NCBI GenBank assembly: GCA_965279735.1
Contig: OZ257260.1
Span: forward strand, 248,001 to 312,000
Length of the DNA: 64,000 nucleotides
Reading direction: 5' to 3'
From: CAIUGU01 sp965279735
Lineage (GTDB): Bacteria; Pseudomonadota; Gammaproteobacteria; Steroidobacterales; Steroidobacteraceae
The notes beneath the pieces were generated by a model. It was not told where the DNA came from, made no database searches, and worked only from the letters and a program-made list of their open reading frames with translations. Position numbers and translations under genes: made by a program. This document shows, in pieces, positions 45,207 to 54,354 of the stretch (positions are counted from its first letter, which is position 1; every line of letters starts with the position of its first letter).

Positions 45207-46355
45207 ATGGACGCAGTGATTGCCGGATTTGCCAGAACGCCGTTTCATTTTGCAAAGAAAGGCAAGCTGGTGGGCATGCGGCCCGATGATCTCGCGGCTG
45301 TTGCATTGAAGGGGTTGATCAGCCGGTCACGCCTGGATGCGGCCGTCATCGAAGACGTGCTGATGGGTTGCGCGTATCCCGAAGCGGAGCAGGGCAACAA
45401 CATTGGCCGGATCGCCTGGCTGCTCGCCGGTTTCCCCGATACGGTGGGAGGCGCGACGATCAACCGGTTCTGCGGCTCGTCGATGACAGGCATTCACTAT
45501 GCGGCGGGACAGATTGCAATCGGTGCGGGTGAGGTGTTCGTCTGCGCAGGGGTGGAATCGATGACGCGCGTGCCTCAGGGCGGACTCAACTTCCTGCCGA
45601 ATGCCCGCTTCAAGAGCCTAGATCATCCTGATGCGGAGATTGGAATCGAGGCATACCTCACCATGGGGCGCACGGCGGAGAACGTCGCAGCGCGTTACGG
45701 AATTTCCAGGCTGGAACAGGAGCAGTTCGCAGTAGAGTCGCAACGGAAAGCGGCTGCCGCGTTCGCACTGGGTAAGCTCGCAGGCGAGATCGTCCCGGTC
45801 GTCACCCCCGATGGCATCGTCGATACCGACGGTTGTTTGCGGCCACAGACTTCCCTGGAAGGGCTGGCCCAGCTCAAGCCTGTATTCGATGGCACGGTCA
45901 CGGCCGGGACGGCATCTCCGCTCACGGACGGATCGGCCGCGGTACTGGTGTGTTCCGAACAATTTGCGCGGCGCCATGGTCTCGAAATACTGGCGCGCAT
46001 CCGATCTGTGGCAGTTGCAGGAGTTGCGCCCGAGGTCATGGGCATCGGCCCTGTCCCGGCAAGTCGCAAGGCACTGGCACGAGCAGGTCTCTCCATCGAC
46101 GACATCGACATCGTGGAGATCAATGAAGCGTTTTCCAGTCAGGCGCTGGCGTCAGTACGTGAACTCGGGATCCGTGCCGAACGCATCAACCTTGACGGGG
46201 GCGGGCTTGCGATCGGCCATCCGCTCGGCGCAACCGGCGCACGGATCACCGGCAAGGCTGCGCAGTTGCTGAAGCGCGAGGGTAAGCAGTTTGCACTCGC
46301 GACCCAGTGCATCGGTGGTGGGCAGGGCGTCGCGACGGTGCTCGAGGCGGTGTAG
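45207..46355 (+). CDS. acetyl-CoA C-acyltransferase (thiolase)
   Basis: A 382-residue thiolase that splits 3-ketoacyl-CoA in beta-oxidation or joins acetyl-CoA units. Nucleophile Cys89 is in RFCGSSMTGIHYA, the His is in DGGGLAIGHPLGATGA and the second Cys in CIGGGQGV; VCAGVESMTRVP is a family block. AGGAGA lies 6 bp before ATG 45207. No other beta-oxidation gene follows; the TetR regulator upstream suggests induction by an acyl compound. Confidence 0.93.
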   Translation: MDAVIAGFARTPFHFAKKGKLVGMRPDDLAAVALKGLISRSRLDAAVIEDVLMGCAYPEAEQGNNIGRIAWLLAGFPDTVGGATINRFCGSSMTGIHYAAGQIAIGAGEVFVCAGVESMTRVPQGGLNFLPNARFKSLDHPDAEIGIEAYLTMGRTAENVAARYGISRLEQEQFAVESQRKAAAAFALGKLAGEIVPVVTPDGIVDTDGCLRPQTSLEGLAQLKPVFDGTVTAGTASPLTDGSAAVLVCSEQFARRHGLEILARIRSVAVAGVAPEVMGIGPVPASRKALARAGLSIDDIDIVEINEAFSSQALASVRELGIRAERINLDGGGLAIGHPLGATGARITGKAAQLLKREGKQFALATQCIGGGQGVATVLEAV

Positions 46356-46446
46356 GGCAAGCGGACATAGGATCACATTCGTTGCTTGACTCGCGAACCT
46401 GACTCCCGGATCGTTGCGTCCGCCTGTCAGTCACGTCGCCGAATCC

Positions 46447-46926
46447 ATGGATGCTACCGATCTCGTTTTCATGTCCCGAGCGCTCGAACTGGCCCGTGCT
46501 GCAGAAGCCATGGGCGAGGTTCCGGTAGGAGCTGTCGTCGTGCGTGACGGCAAGATCATCGGCGAAGGGTCGAATCGGCCCATCTCGAGCAGCGACCCGA
46601 CCGCGCATGCCGAGATCATCGCCTTGCGTGCAGCCGCGCAGGCAATCGGTTCCTATCGACTGCTCGATACGAGCCTTTACGTCACGCTGGAACCCTGTGC
46701 GATGTGTGCGGGGGCGATGGTTCACTCTCGGGTGAAGCGCCTGGTTTTCGCTGCGCGAGATCCGCGAGCGGGTGCGGCGGGCAGTATCTTCAACGTCGTA
46801 AGCAACCCCGCGCTCAATCATGCAATCGATTGCGAAGAAGGTGTGCTGGCGGATGAATGCTCGATGCTGTTGAAGGATTTTTTCAGGATCCGCCGGCAGA
46901 AAGTGCCTGGAGACCCGCCAGCCTGA
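46447..46926 (+). CDS. tadA: tRNA-specific adenosine deaminase
   Basis: A 159-residue enzyme converting adenosine 34 to inosine in tRNA-Arg(ACG). Zinc site and proton shuttle: His54 and Glu56 in AHAE, Cys84 and Cys87 in PCAMC. The C-terminal FFRIRR helix contacts tRNA. ATG 46447 gives the usual length. Its neighbour mltF in opposite orientation is a typical gammaproteobacterial arrangement. Confidence 0.95.
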   Translation: MDATDLVFMSRALELARAAEAMGEVPVGAVVVRDGKIIGEGSNRPISSSDPTAHAEIIALRAAAQAIGSYRLLDTSLYVTLEPCAMCAGAMVHSRVKRLVFAARDPRAGAAGSIFNVVSNPALNHAIDCEEGVLADECSMLLKDFFRIRRQKVPGDPPA

Positions 46927-46935
46927 CTGTAAGGC

Positions 46936-48324
46936 TTAGCCGCCTGCTGTTTCTTCCGTCGGTTCCGGTGGGCGTGTGGCGGGCCTGCCGGTGTCGGCTG
47001 CGACCCAATCCAGGATCGCCATGTAAGTCTGGATGTTCTGCACGAAGCGCACCGGTTCCCACCCACGTGCATACCCACGCTTGACCTGTGTGTACCAGCG
47101 TTCCTGCGTCAGGAGCGGCAGATACTCGCGCACGTCATCCCAGCGATCCGGGTTCTTGCCGTGCATCTGCGTGAGAATGCGTGCATCTTCGAGATGACCG
47201 AAGCCGACGTTGTATGCAGCAAGCGCCATCCACGTGCGATCCGGTTCGGGGATACGCTCGGGGACTTTCTCCCGCACGCTCACGATGTAGCGTGCACCGC
47301 CGAAGATGCTGGAGCGCGCATCAAGACGATCGGCAATCTCGAGGCCACGCGCAGTTTCTTCCGTCAGCATCATCAGGCCGCGAACTCCAGTCGGCGAAGT
47401 CGCGTCCGCATCCCATTGCGATTCCTGATAGCCGATCGCTGCAATCAGTCGCCAGTCGACACCCACCTGTTCGGCGGCCTCCTGGAACCAGCCCCGGTAC
47501 TCAGGCAGCCGTGTCTGGATATGCACCATGAAATCGCGGGACTGCAGGTAGTCGAAGCGATCCGTGTTGCTGTAGTAGCGATCGAGAATGGCGGCGAGTC
47601 GGCCTTCGGCTTTCAGCGCCGCGAAGAAAGCAGTGGTCCGGTTGAGCAGGCTGGCGTCATGCGCGTCGACCGCCCACGCAAGGGATTTCCCGGCCGAAAG
47701 ATCGAAGGCGATGCGGATTTCCGGATGAAACGCGCGGCTGATGGCGAACTCGTTCGAGTCTGCAATCGTGTAGTCGAATTCCCGGCGTGACAGGCGGTAG
47801 AGCAGTTCTTCCGTCTCGGCCTGCGGATTTTCCACCCAGGCGAGTTCGGGATAATCCGGTCGCAGTTGTTCGAGCGTAGTGGCGTGGGCGCTGCCGGTAA
47901 CGACTTCAATGTGGCCGCGATTCGCCTGCATGAGATTGCGTGGCCGGTCTTCACTCTGGCGATAGACCATGTGCTCCTTCACTTCCTGGAAGGGCGGGCC
48001 GAAGCTCAAGTGCGCGGGGACGGGCTGACCTCGCGTCAGGCTCGCCGCCGCGATGTGGGCGCGACCCGACGCCAGCTCCTGCATAACATCGTTGATCGTG
48101 GGCACGCTGTAGATAAAAAGCTTGACCCCGAGTTCGCCCGCAAAACGGGTGGCGAGATCGAACTCCGGCCCCTGCGGACCCGCGGCGCCAAGGTAGTAGG
48201 TGCTGGGGCTGTTCCGTGTGACCACGCGCAGTTCACCTGCGGCGAGGATCTGCTCGAGCACGCTCGCAGGCCGGGTACAGGTCCCGAGCATGAACACGGC
48301 AATCAGGGCCAGCGCGGCTTTCAA
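46936..48324 (-). CDS. mltF: membrane-bound lytic murein transglycosylase F
   Basis: A 462-residue outer-membrane enzyme cutting peptidoglycan. After a short lipoprotein leader (MLGTC, Cys16) comes an ABC-type solute-binding domain (VVTRNSPSTYYLGAAGPQGPEFDLATRFA) that regulates activity in E. coli MltF, and then the SLT domain: IAAIGYQESQWDADATSPTGVRGLMMLT with the catalytic Glu, then AAYNVGFGHLEDA. I prefer TTG 48324, which has GGAGAGAG 7 bp upstream; the TTG at 48348 has none. Confidence 0.92.
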   Translation of the reverse strand: MKAALALIAVFMLGTCTRPASVLEQILAAGELRVVTRNSPSTYYLGAAGPQGPEFDLATRFAGELGVKLFIYSVPTINDVMQELASGRAHIAAASLTRGQPVPAHLSFGPPFQEVKEHMVYRQSEDRPRNLMQANRGHIEVVTGSAHATTLEQLRPDYPELAWVENPQAETEELLYRLSRREFDYTIADSNEFAISRAFHPEIRIAFDLSAGKSLAWAVDAHDASLLNRTTAFFAALKAEGRLAAILDRYYSNTDRFDYLQSRDFMVHIQTRLPEYRGWFQEAAEQVGVDWRLIAAIGYQESQWDADATSPTGVRGLMMLTEETARGLEIADRLDARSSIFGGARYIVSVREKVPERIPEPDRTWMALAAYNVGFGHLEDARILTQMHGKNPDRWDDVREYLPLLTQERWYTQVKRGYARGWEPVRFVQNIQTYMAILDWVAADTGRPATRPPEPTEETAGG

Positions 48325-48458
48325 GCGGGGACTCTCTCCGTGGGACAAGCGCTCCCGCAGGTCGCGGGAAGAAATCAGCGCGGGCCTAGTATAGAATACT
48401 GGCCGCTTTCGACCGGGCTGGGCAGTTCACAGTTGACCCAACCCAATCAATCACTTAC

Positions 48459-48548
<90 letters not shown>

Positions 48549-48590
48549 AAAAGCAAAAGGCCCGGGTTCCCCCGGGCCTTTTTGCTTTTT
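48549..48590 (+). terminator. intrinsic terminator after tRNA-Ser
   Basis: A long stem pairing AAAAGCAAAAGGCCCGGG with CCCGGGCCTTTTTGCTTTT, with T-rich right arm and a final T run. It ends the tRNA transcript directly behind the CCA end. Confidence 0.92.
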
Positions 48591-48596
48591 ATCGTC

Positions 48597-48717
48597 GAGG
48601 GTGGGATGAGAACCCACGAGGAAGTGGGTTCGACAAAATCGTATGGAACGATTTTGGACAGCGGTAGCTGGCGCGAACGCGCGGCGACCATGGACGGTGA
48701 GCCGCAATCCCACCCTC
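48597..48717. repeat. structured element with 11-bp inverted ends beside tRNA-Ser
   Basis: A 121-bp element bounded by a perfect 11-bp inverted repeat (GAGGGTGGGAT at 48597-48607, complement at 48707-48717). Inside are perfect hairpins: 8 bp (48610-48617 with 48624-48631), 9 bp (48634-48642 with 48648-48656) and 4 bp around GAAC (48671-48682). Several pieces copy the tRNA T arm. No protein product is convincing in either strand. Confidence 0.7.
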
Positions 48718-48722
48718 TCCGC
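48706..48722 (+). repeat. 17-bp copy of the tRNA-Ser 3' end
   Basis: AATCCCACCCTCTCCGC is identical to tRNA positions 48530-48546. Such copies mark old integration or tRNA-derived duplication; no integrase gene lies nearby. It overlaps the right end of the structured element. Confidence 0.8.
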
Positions 48723-49027
48723 GGCCCTACGATTCAAATGCGCAAGATCCACTCCGTTCCTTGGGGGAGTGGGTCCGACCGCCGATCGCAAGCCTCAGCA
48801 ACATTGATTCCTAAAATGCTTGCGCCGCAGGTTATCCGCGAAACACGCATCTCTTAGAGGCATCGCAAATCCTCAACCTCCCGTAATTTTGCCTATATTC
48901 ACTCAATAGTCGACAATTCAACTCCCGAGGACGGCTTCAGAAATCTGGCCGACCGACACCAAAGATTGCGTGGTTCGGGACGCGACGACCACGCGACAAA
49001 AATTTCAGGTCGAACCTGGAGCAACCG
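48718..49027. other. 310-bp leader region of the MFS transporter gene
   Basis: No gene. Contains TTGCCTATATT at 48889-48899 and, 11 bp further, the near-palindrome AATAGTCGACAATT at 48906-48919 (one mismatched pair), both features also represented in the divergent promoter region near 55000. A Shine-Dalgarno (GGAGC) precedes 49028. Confidence 0.55.
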
Positions 49028-50308
49028 ATGTCCATCGATTCCGAAGCTACTCCATCAGCGCAACCGGCCACGCATGTGCTGGCGTGGACCAAAGACCTGA
49101 ATCGCACCGAACGAAAAACGCTCGGTGCAACTGTGGGTGGGTGGGCACTGGATGCCATGGACGTACAGATCTACAGTTTTGTCATTCCCACTTTGATATC
49201 GATCTGGGGGATCACCCGAAGCCAGGCGGGAATGATTGGCACCGCTGCGCTTGTGATCTCCGCCGTCGGGGGCTGGCTCGCGGGCTGGCTCGCGGATCGT
49301 TATGGCCGGGTTCTCATATTGCAGATTTCGATTTTGTGGTTTGCAGCCTTCACCCTGATCTCGGGTCTTGCCCAGAATTTTGAACAACTGTTTGCCGCAC
49401 GCGCGTTGATGGGTTTGGGCTTTGGAGGAGAGTGGGCGGCCGGCGCGGTCTTGCTGGGAGAGACGATCCGCGCACAGCATCGCGGCAAGGCGCTTGGACT
49501 CATGCAATCCGGTTGGGCAATAGGGTGGGGCGCGGCCGCTATCCTGTATGCAGTGCTGTTTTCCATCCTTCCACCTGAAAAGGCGTGGCGTGTCCTGTTT
49601 TTCGTGGGCGTCGCACCGGCTTTTTTTGTTTTCTTCCTGCGCCGGTTCATTGCCGAGCCCGACGTCTATGTTCGTTCCCAGGCGGCCAAAGCCCAGGGCG
49701 AGAAAGTGTCTCTCCTGGAAATCTTCCGTGGCCCTCTCCTTAAGGTTACGGTTCTCGGCGGGCTGCTCGGAACCGGAGCTCAGGGCGGGTACAACGCCCT
49801 GACAACGTGGCTTCCCACTTTCCTGCGGACGGAACGCGGATTATCCGTACTGGACTCGTCGGGTTACCTTGCAGTGCTGATCATCGGATCGTTTTTCGGC
49901 TACGTCACCGGCGGTTATCTTTCCGACCGCATCGGCCGCCGAATGACTTTCCTGTTTTTCGCCATCTGTGCGGGCCTGATCGTGGTGATCTACACCTCCG
50001 TGCCGTTCGGCAACGCGACGATGCTCGTACTGGGATTCCCGCTGGGATTCTTTGGTGCCGGTGTTTTCAGCGGCATGGGTGCGTTCTACACCGAGCAGTT
50101 TCCAACCCGTGTGCGCGGAGTGGGACAGGGCTTTGCCTACAACGTCGGGCGCGCATTGGGTGCTTTCTTCCCCGCGATGGTGGGCTTCCTCTCCGGATCA
50201 ATGGGGCTGGGCGCTGCGATCGGCATTTTTGCCTTCAGCGCTTACGCAATCATGGCGATAGCAGCTTTCCTTTTGCCTGAAACCAAAGGCAAGGCTCTGA
50301 TAGCGTGA
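49028..50308 (+). CDS. MFS transporter, sugar/organic-acid symporter type
   Basis: A 426-residue protein with twelve predicted helices. LGATVGGWALDAMDVQIYSFVIPTL and WLADRYGRVLIL carry the signatures of the sialate/aromatic-acid symporter group of MFS proteins; LMGLGFGGEWAAGAVLLGE and GYLSDRIGRRMTF are the second set of conserved loops. It is expected to import a small carboxylate with protons. It is convergent with the two-domain MBL-like gene, and its leader shares motifs with the divergent cluster downstream. Confidence 0.9.
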   Translation: MSIDSEATPSAQPATHVLAWTKDLNRTERKTLGATVGGWALDAMDVQIYSFVIPTLISIWGITRSQAGMIGTAALVISAVGGWLAGWLADRYGRVLILQISILWFAAFTLISGLAQNFEQLFAARALMGLGFGGEWAAGAVLLGETIRAQHRGKALGLMQSGWAIGWGAAAILYAVLFSILPPEKAWRVLFFVGVAPAFFVFFLRRFIAEPDVYVRSQAAKAQGEKVSLLEIFRGPLLKVTVLGGLLGTGAQGGYNALTTWLPTFLRTERGLSVLDSSGYLAVLIIGSFFGYVTGGYLSDRIGRRMTFLFFAICAGLIVVIYTSVPFGNATMLVLGFPLGFFGAGVFSGMGAFYTEQFPTRVRGVGQGFAYNVGRALGAFFPAMVGFLSGSMGLGAAIGIFAFSAYAIMAIAAFLLPETKGKALIA

Positions 50309-50470
50309 ACCGTGGTCAGGCCATCGGAGCAGCCAATACTGATAGCGCGGGCCAGCAAATCGGCATGAAAAAAAGACGTCCGATGGCACCAAATTCGGGG
50401 GAGACGGTGCATAGATCCGGCAGGAATCTACTATCGGACGTAAATATGAATGGTTTTCGGTCGCGGCTCT

Positions 50471-52366
50471 TCAATTTGCTCGAGCAGTTGGCGCACTGGT
50501 CTTGAGGCTGCGATAGACCGCTTCAGTAAATGCAGCGGTTGACGTGGGGCCGGGGGTGACGCCATAGCGTCCATCGAAATCCCGCGTCAGTCGCGCGCTC
50601 TTGACCTGCTCGAGCGTCATGCCTTTGGTCACTGCATCGGCAACGCGATCACGGATGATCGTCGCCATCTCGCGGTATTCCGCTACATCGCCTTCGTCGT
50701 AGATGCGGCCCTGGCCCGGGACCACCATTGTGCCTCCCTGCGCGTGCCACGAAGCGACCGTGATGGCAAGGATCTGGTTCAGTGCATCCAGCGCGCCCTT
50801 TATCGAACCGCCGTCATTCACCCTGATTTCCGGGTAGCTCACGCCCGGGAGAATTGCACCGGTCGCAAGGACACCGGACTCCCGGAAAAACACCATCACG
50901 TCGCCGCTGCTGTGGACGCCCGGAACATGGATCACCTGGACAGGTTCATCGTTGAAATAGATCACCCGCTCGCCGCGGAAGAATGAATCGGTGGGAATCA
51001 GGTCGCTCGACATCTTTGCGCGCCCCATGGCGAGCCCCACGCTTTCGTGCGCAATGATGGTGGCGATCTGTCCGCCAGGCGTCAGCGGTGTGTTGATGGC
51101 GGCGGTTGCGGTGACGCGGGAAGTATCTGCCGACGTATAGACGATCTGACGAATCGGCTTGTTGCCACCGATCTTGCGGATTTCCGCCAGCACCGCAGCG
51201 GCGAGTTCCTGACTGCCCGGGTCGACGACGAGAATGCCCTCGTCACCGAGCTGCACGACGGTGTTCTGTCCTCCCGCGGTGATCGACCACACTTTGCCCT
51301 TGACGTGTTGCGAGCTGACGCTGGTATCAGCGGAGAGAGGTCTGGTCGGCACTTGCTGAGTCAGAGGCTGCGTCGCGGTGAACAAGGCTGCAAACTGGCC
51401 AGGCTTGTAGCCTCCAAGCTCTGCCAGCCGCTGCATGTATTCCGGATACATGGTTTCGGGACCGCCAAATGCGGCTCGCAACGGCACGTCGTACAGACGG
51501 CTGAAGGTTTCGCTCTCATCTTCTTCCTCGCTCGGAAGATAGTGGGGAATGCGACCGACCGGAACATCCAGCTCGTCGATGCCCGTGCACTTGTAGTACG
51601 TGCCGCCGGGTCCGCCGTCCTGCGTGCCGCCGAACGCTTCTATCAACTGCGTGTTGGGCCGGAATCCCGCCTTGAAGTCCGTGGTGCGGACCAGCGGCTC
51701 GGTGTAGTAGAGCGGATCCTCGACAATCGAATTGACGGTGAGGTAACTGTCATGGCGGATGAAGTATTCCAGCATCCGCGCCTGGTCACTGGTGGGCACG
51801 CCATTGCGGCGAACATATCCCGCCTTGATATGTGTCGTTTCGACGACCAGTTTGTCGTCGACCCACTTGCCTGTCGAAAATCCTTCGTACGTGTGGCGCG
51901 AGTACGGGCCCGGACGCGCACGCCCGTCCATCCAGATGGTACGTGGCAGGCTGTAATTGCCGGTCAACTTGAAAGCCACGAGCTTTTCGGTGACTGGATC
52001 GTAGACCTTCACGATCGACATGCCCTGGGGCCCGCGATTCTGGTAGGTCACGGGATGCAGCTTGCACTGGTTCTCCGGGACGGTGAGCCATTGCGGTGAA
52101 TGGCTTCGCGACCGGTAGATGCCCGCCTCGTTGAGCGGCAGACCCGCGAAGTCACCACCGTCGGGCCCCGCGCCGCGGTCCTGCATGTCTTCATGCAATT
52201 GCACGGCCCCCGGGCCAAACCCGCCACCACCCGGTGCATCCCAGTCACCGACGATATCCATCGGAGGGTACATGCCCCTTTGGGCCTGAGCCTTCGCAAG
52301 AGGAGGCAGCGCTGCGATCGCAAGCAACGCCAATGCAAATCCACAAACCGGTTTGATGTGCTTCAT
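50471..52366 (-). CDS. secreted two-domain protein: WMDGR module plus metal-site-less MBL-like domain
   Basis: A 631-residue exported protein (signal GFALALLAIAALPPLAKA). Residues of about 30-290 form the secreted-protein module shared across this cluster (RTIWMDGRARPG, EGFSTGKWVDDKLVVETTHIKAG). The second half resembles a metallo-beta-lactamase fold (GDEGILVVDPGSQELAAAVLAEIRKIGGNKPIRQIVYTSAD; HVPGVHSSGDVMVFF), but the HxHxDH motif is replaced by YTSADTSRVTAT, so metals are unlikely to bind there. Start 52366 has GGAG 8 bp upstream; 52372 would overlap the preceding stop (ATGA). Paralogue of 56301-58199. Confidence 0.75.
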   Translation of the reverse strand: MKHIKPVCGFALALLAIAALPPLAKAQAQRGMYPPMDIVGDWDAPGGGGFGPGAVQLHEDMQDRGAGPDGGDFAGLPLNEAGIYRSRSHSPQWLTVPENQCKLHPVTYQNRGPQGMSIVKVYDPVTEKLVAFKLTGNYSLPRTIWMDGRARPGPYSRHTYEGFSTGKWVDDKLVVETTHIKAGYVRRNGVPTSDQARMLEYFIRHDSYLTVNSIVEDPLYYTEPLVRTTDFKAGFRPNTQLIEAFGGTQDGGPGGTYYKCTGIDELDVPVGRIPHYLPSEEEDESETFSRLYDVPLRAAFGGPETMYPEYMQRLAELGGYKPGQFAALFTATQPLTQQVPTRPLSADTSVSSQHVKGKVWSITAGGQNTVVQLGDEGILVVDPGSQELAAAVLAEIRKIGGNKPIRQIVYTSADTSRVTATAAINTPLTPGGQIATIIAHESVGLAMGRAKMSSDLIPTDSFFRGERVIYFNDEPVQVIHVPGVHSSGDVMVFFRESGVLATGAILPGVSYPEIRVNDGGSIKGALDALNQILAITVASWHAQGGTMVVPGQGRIYDEGDVAEYREMATIIRDRVADAVTKGMTLEQVKSARLTRDFDGRYGVTPGPTSTAAFTEAVYRSLKTSAPTARAN

Positions 52367-52368
52367 GT

Positions 52369-53211
52369 TCATGCTCCAGCGCGCTTTGCCGGTGGCGCAG
52401 TACGGCACGGAGTGGGATTGAATCTCGAGCCATCGGCCTCGCGCTTGAACTGGCTGCTCACGACAAAAGGCAGCACGAGATACGTCGGATCGTCCACGAT
52501 GGTGACGACCTCCATGTAGTCGGCGCCAAAAGCACTGAAGCGATCGAAGTACTCGGTGATCACGGCCTTGTCGCTGTACGGGATGCCGTTCTTGCGCAGA
52601 TACCCCGGCAGCACATTCGTCGTGGTCACTTTAAGGCTGCCGCGTGCATTCGACGGCGCTCCTGGGGCTGCGGGTGCGGTGCGCTGTGGGGTCCGTCCTG
52701 GCAAGCCAAGCTGCTGGTTCAGGATGGGACCGCCGGCAGCAGGTGGCGGACGCATCCATTGTGCGAGCGACAGGCCTTGCAACGTGCGGTCGCCAGACGG
52801 CTGCGCGGCTGCAAAACTGAACAGACGGGTCTGCGTGCCGGCATCCATCTCGAACTTGAGCGTGCTGTCATCCGTCCACGAGACACGCACGCGAGTAGGT
52901 TGGCGCATGATGCCGCCAGCTCCGAAAGCCTTGCATTGGTCACCTTTCGCGTTGTCGGCATCGAGGGACCAGTTCTTGGCCAGGGCGATACCCGTTGGGT
53001 TCAGGGGAACCGCTTCCGTGTCACCGACCGGTGCCGTGCGCATGCGCCAGCGCCAGTCCTCATTGACCTGCGCGACCCAGGTGCCGGTGAGGTCTGTTTG
53101 CGCGGCCTGCCGCGCCGATTGAGGCGCCTGGGGTGGTGGCTGCGCAGCCCAGGCTGTTCCTACCAATGGCAAAAGGCCCAAGGCCGTGCCCAGTCGTCGA
53201 CCCATCCGCAT
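52369..53211 (-). CDS. secreted protein, paralogue of 55351-56250
   Basis: A 280-residue protein with a signal peptide (LGTALGLLPLVGTAWAAQ) and a Pro/Gln-rich start. TDLTGTWVAQVNEDWRWRM, RQPTRVRVSWTDDSTLKFEMDAGTQTRLF and GYLRKNGIPYSDKAVITEYFDR are shared almost exactly with the plus-strand paralogue; the last part is a reduced form of the cluster's common module. Its stop overlaps the next gene. Function unknown; I know no characterised homologue. Confidence 0.75.
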   Translation of the reverse strand: MRMGRRLGTALGLLPLVGTAWAAQPPPQAPQSARQAAQTDLTGTWVAQVNEDWRWRMRTAPVGDTEAVPLNPTGIALAKNWSLDADNAKGDQCKAFGAGGIMRQPTRVRVSWTDDSTLKFEMDAGTQTRLFSFAAAQPSGDRTLQGLSLAQWMRPPPAAGGPILNQQLGLPGRTPQRTAPAAPGAPSNARGSLKVTTTNVLPGYLRKNGIPYSDKAVITEYFDRFSAFGADYMEVVTIVDDPTYLVLPFVVSSQFKREADGSRFNPTPCRTAPPAKRAGA

Positions 53212-53320
53212 AGTCCAATCCCCCGCGTTGTGTTTTTGTATAGGTAGTTTTCACGAGCCCTGGAGCATCGCGAAGTGCACGCACACAGGCTTGGGCATCT
53301 CTGCCTGGGTGCCACCGGAA

Positions 53321-53350
53321 ACGCAGCCTGCTTGCAACGGCAGGCTGCGT
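53321..53350 (-). terminator. strong hairpin between two minus-strand genes
   Basis: A perfect 11-bp stem with an 8-nt loop lies in the 156-bp gap after the 53368 gene. On the minus strand it is followed only by TTT, so it may attenuate rather than stop transcription into the downstream pair. Confidence 0.5.
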
Positions 53351-53367
53351 CATCCCGGCTTTTCAGC

Positions 53368-54324
53368 TCAAGGTTTCTTTTCGTCAGTCAGACCCGCCGC
53401 CTTGTCGCGCACCAGCTTGTTGAAGACTTCCACTTCATCGAGGGGAGCACAGACGTCTTCCTGAAGACCGGACCAGCCGCCCGCCGCAAGATCGGCCTTG
53501 GCAACGCGCTTGTTCACTTTCACTTCGCTCACCCACGGCTTTGTGTAGATGAGAGGATCGGTCACGGTGATCTGCAGCTCGAGAGTGTCGTGGTCCCGCA
53601 GCTTGTAGCGCTCCGTGACATGCATCTGCTCGCTGTGCGGGTAGCCGAAGATGTCGATCCACGATCTTTCGTCGAAGCCATTGGATTCGACAACGAACGT
53701 ATCGCCTTCCCACTTGCCGGTGGAATAGCCGAACCAGCGGGGAACGTAATCAAGCTTTTCGGGAAGAATCCGCCCGTCCGTCCAGACTTCGCGATGGGCC
53801 CAGGTCCACTCGAAGAACTGGAAGACTCTTTCCGGCGTGACAAGTATTTCGTAAGGAGCCGGTGTCATCAGGAGAAGGCGGGGAATGCCGTCGGGATTGC
53901 AGGTGGCTTGCGGGTCGTTCGCAAGACCCGGAGGCACGCCCCGACGCCGGCCGATATGCAACTGCGGATTCGCCAGCGCCTCCTTGCTGTCGGGTGCAAA
54001 TCCCTTGCCCGTGATGTTGGCGTCGAATCGCTTCTGGCCTTCGGGAGTAAAAGGCGGGACATCGACGCCGAAACCGTAGCCGCCTGGTGGCTCGCGGCAC
54101 TCCGGACACGGAGCGGCGTTGTCGTTGAATGACTGTGGATTCCGGGTCCAGACGCCCGAGATATCCTTCGGATCAAATTTCGCCTCTACGCTACCCGCTG
54201 CCGGTTCTCCAGCGTTCGCAGCCACGGCTTCCTTTTCCTGCTCTTGAGTGCAGGCTCCCGTCAAGACGCCCAGCAATCCGACTGTGGCGACCAGAGCGAC
54301 TGTGTTGAAAATCCTGTCTTGCAT
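53368..54324 (-). CDS. secreted lipoprotein, CxxC/WTDGR module, paralogue of 63002-63880
   Basis: A 318-residue protein with a lipoprotein-type leader (VALVATVGLLGVLTGAC). The mature protein has FDPKDISGVWTRNPQ, a CPEC pair, PFTPEGQKRFDANI and the cluster module (EVWTDGRILPE, WFGYSTGKWEGDTFVVESNGFDERSWID, PHSEQMHVTERYKL, DPLIYTKPW). This module is widespread in uncharacterised secreted proteins of Acidobacteria and Proteobacteria. The CxxC might bind metal or haem, but no CH follows. Second gene of the minus unit. Confidence 0.75.
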   Translation of the reverse strand: MQDRIFNTVALVATVGLLGVLTGACTQEQEKEAVAANAGEPAAGSVEAKFDPKDISGVWTRNPQSFNDNAAPCPECREPPGGYGFGVDVPPFTPEGQKRFDANITGKGFAPDSKEALANPQLHIGRRRGVPPGLANDPQATCNPDGIPRLLLMTPAPYEILVTPERVFQFFEWTWAHREVWTDGRILPEKLDYVPRWFGYSTGKWEGDTFVVESNGFDERSWIDIFGYPHSEQMHVTERYKLRDHDTLELQITVTDPLIYTKPWVSEVKVNKRVAKADLAAGGWSGLQEDVCAPLDEVEVFNKLVRDKAAGLTDEKKP

Positions 54325-54354
54325 GTTCTTCTCCTGTTCCCTGCGGACGCCGCA

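Noticed and set aside
50376..50441. 9-bp inverted repeat (ACGTCCGAT / ATCGGACGT) with a 48-nt gap
   Set aside because: Too short a match for such a long loop to support a terminator or operator; may be chance.
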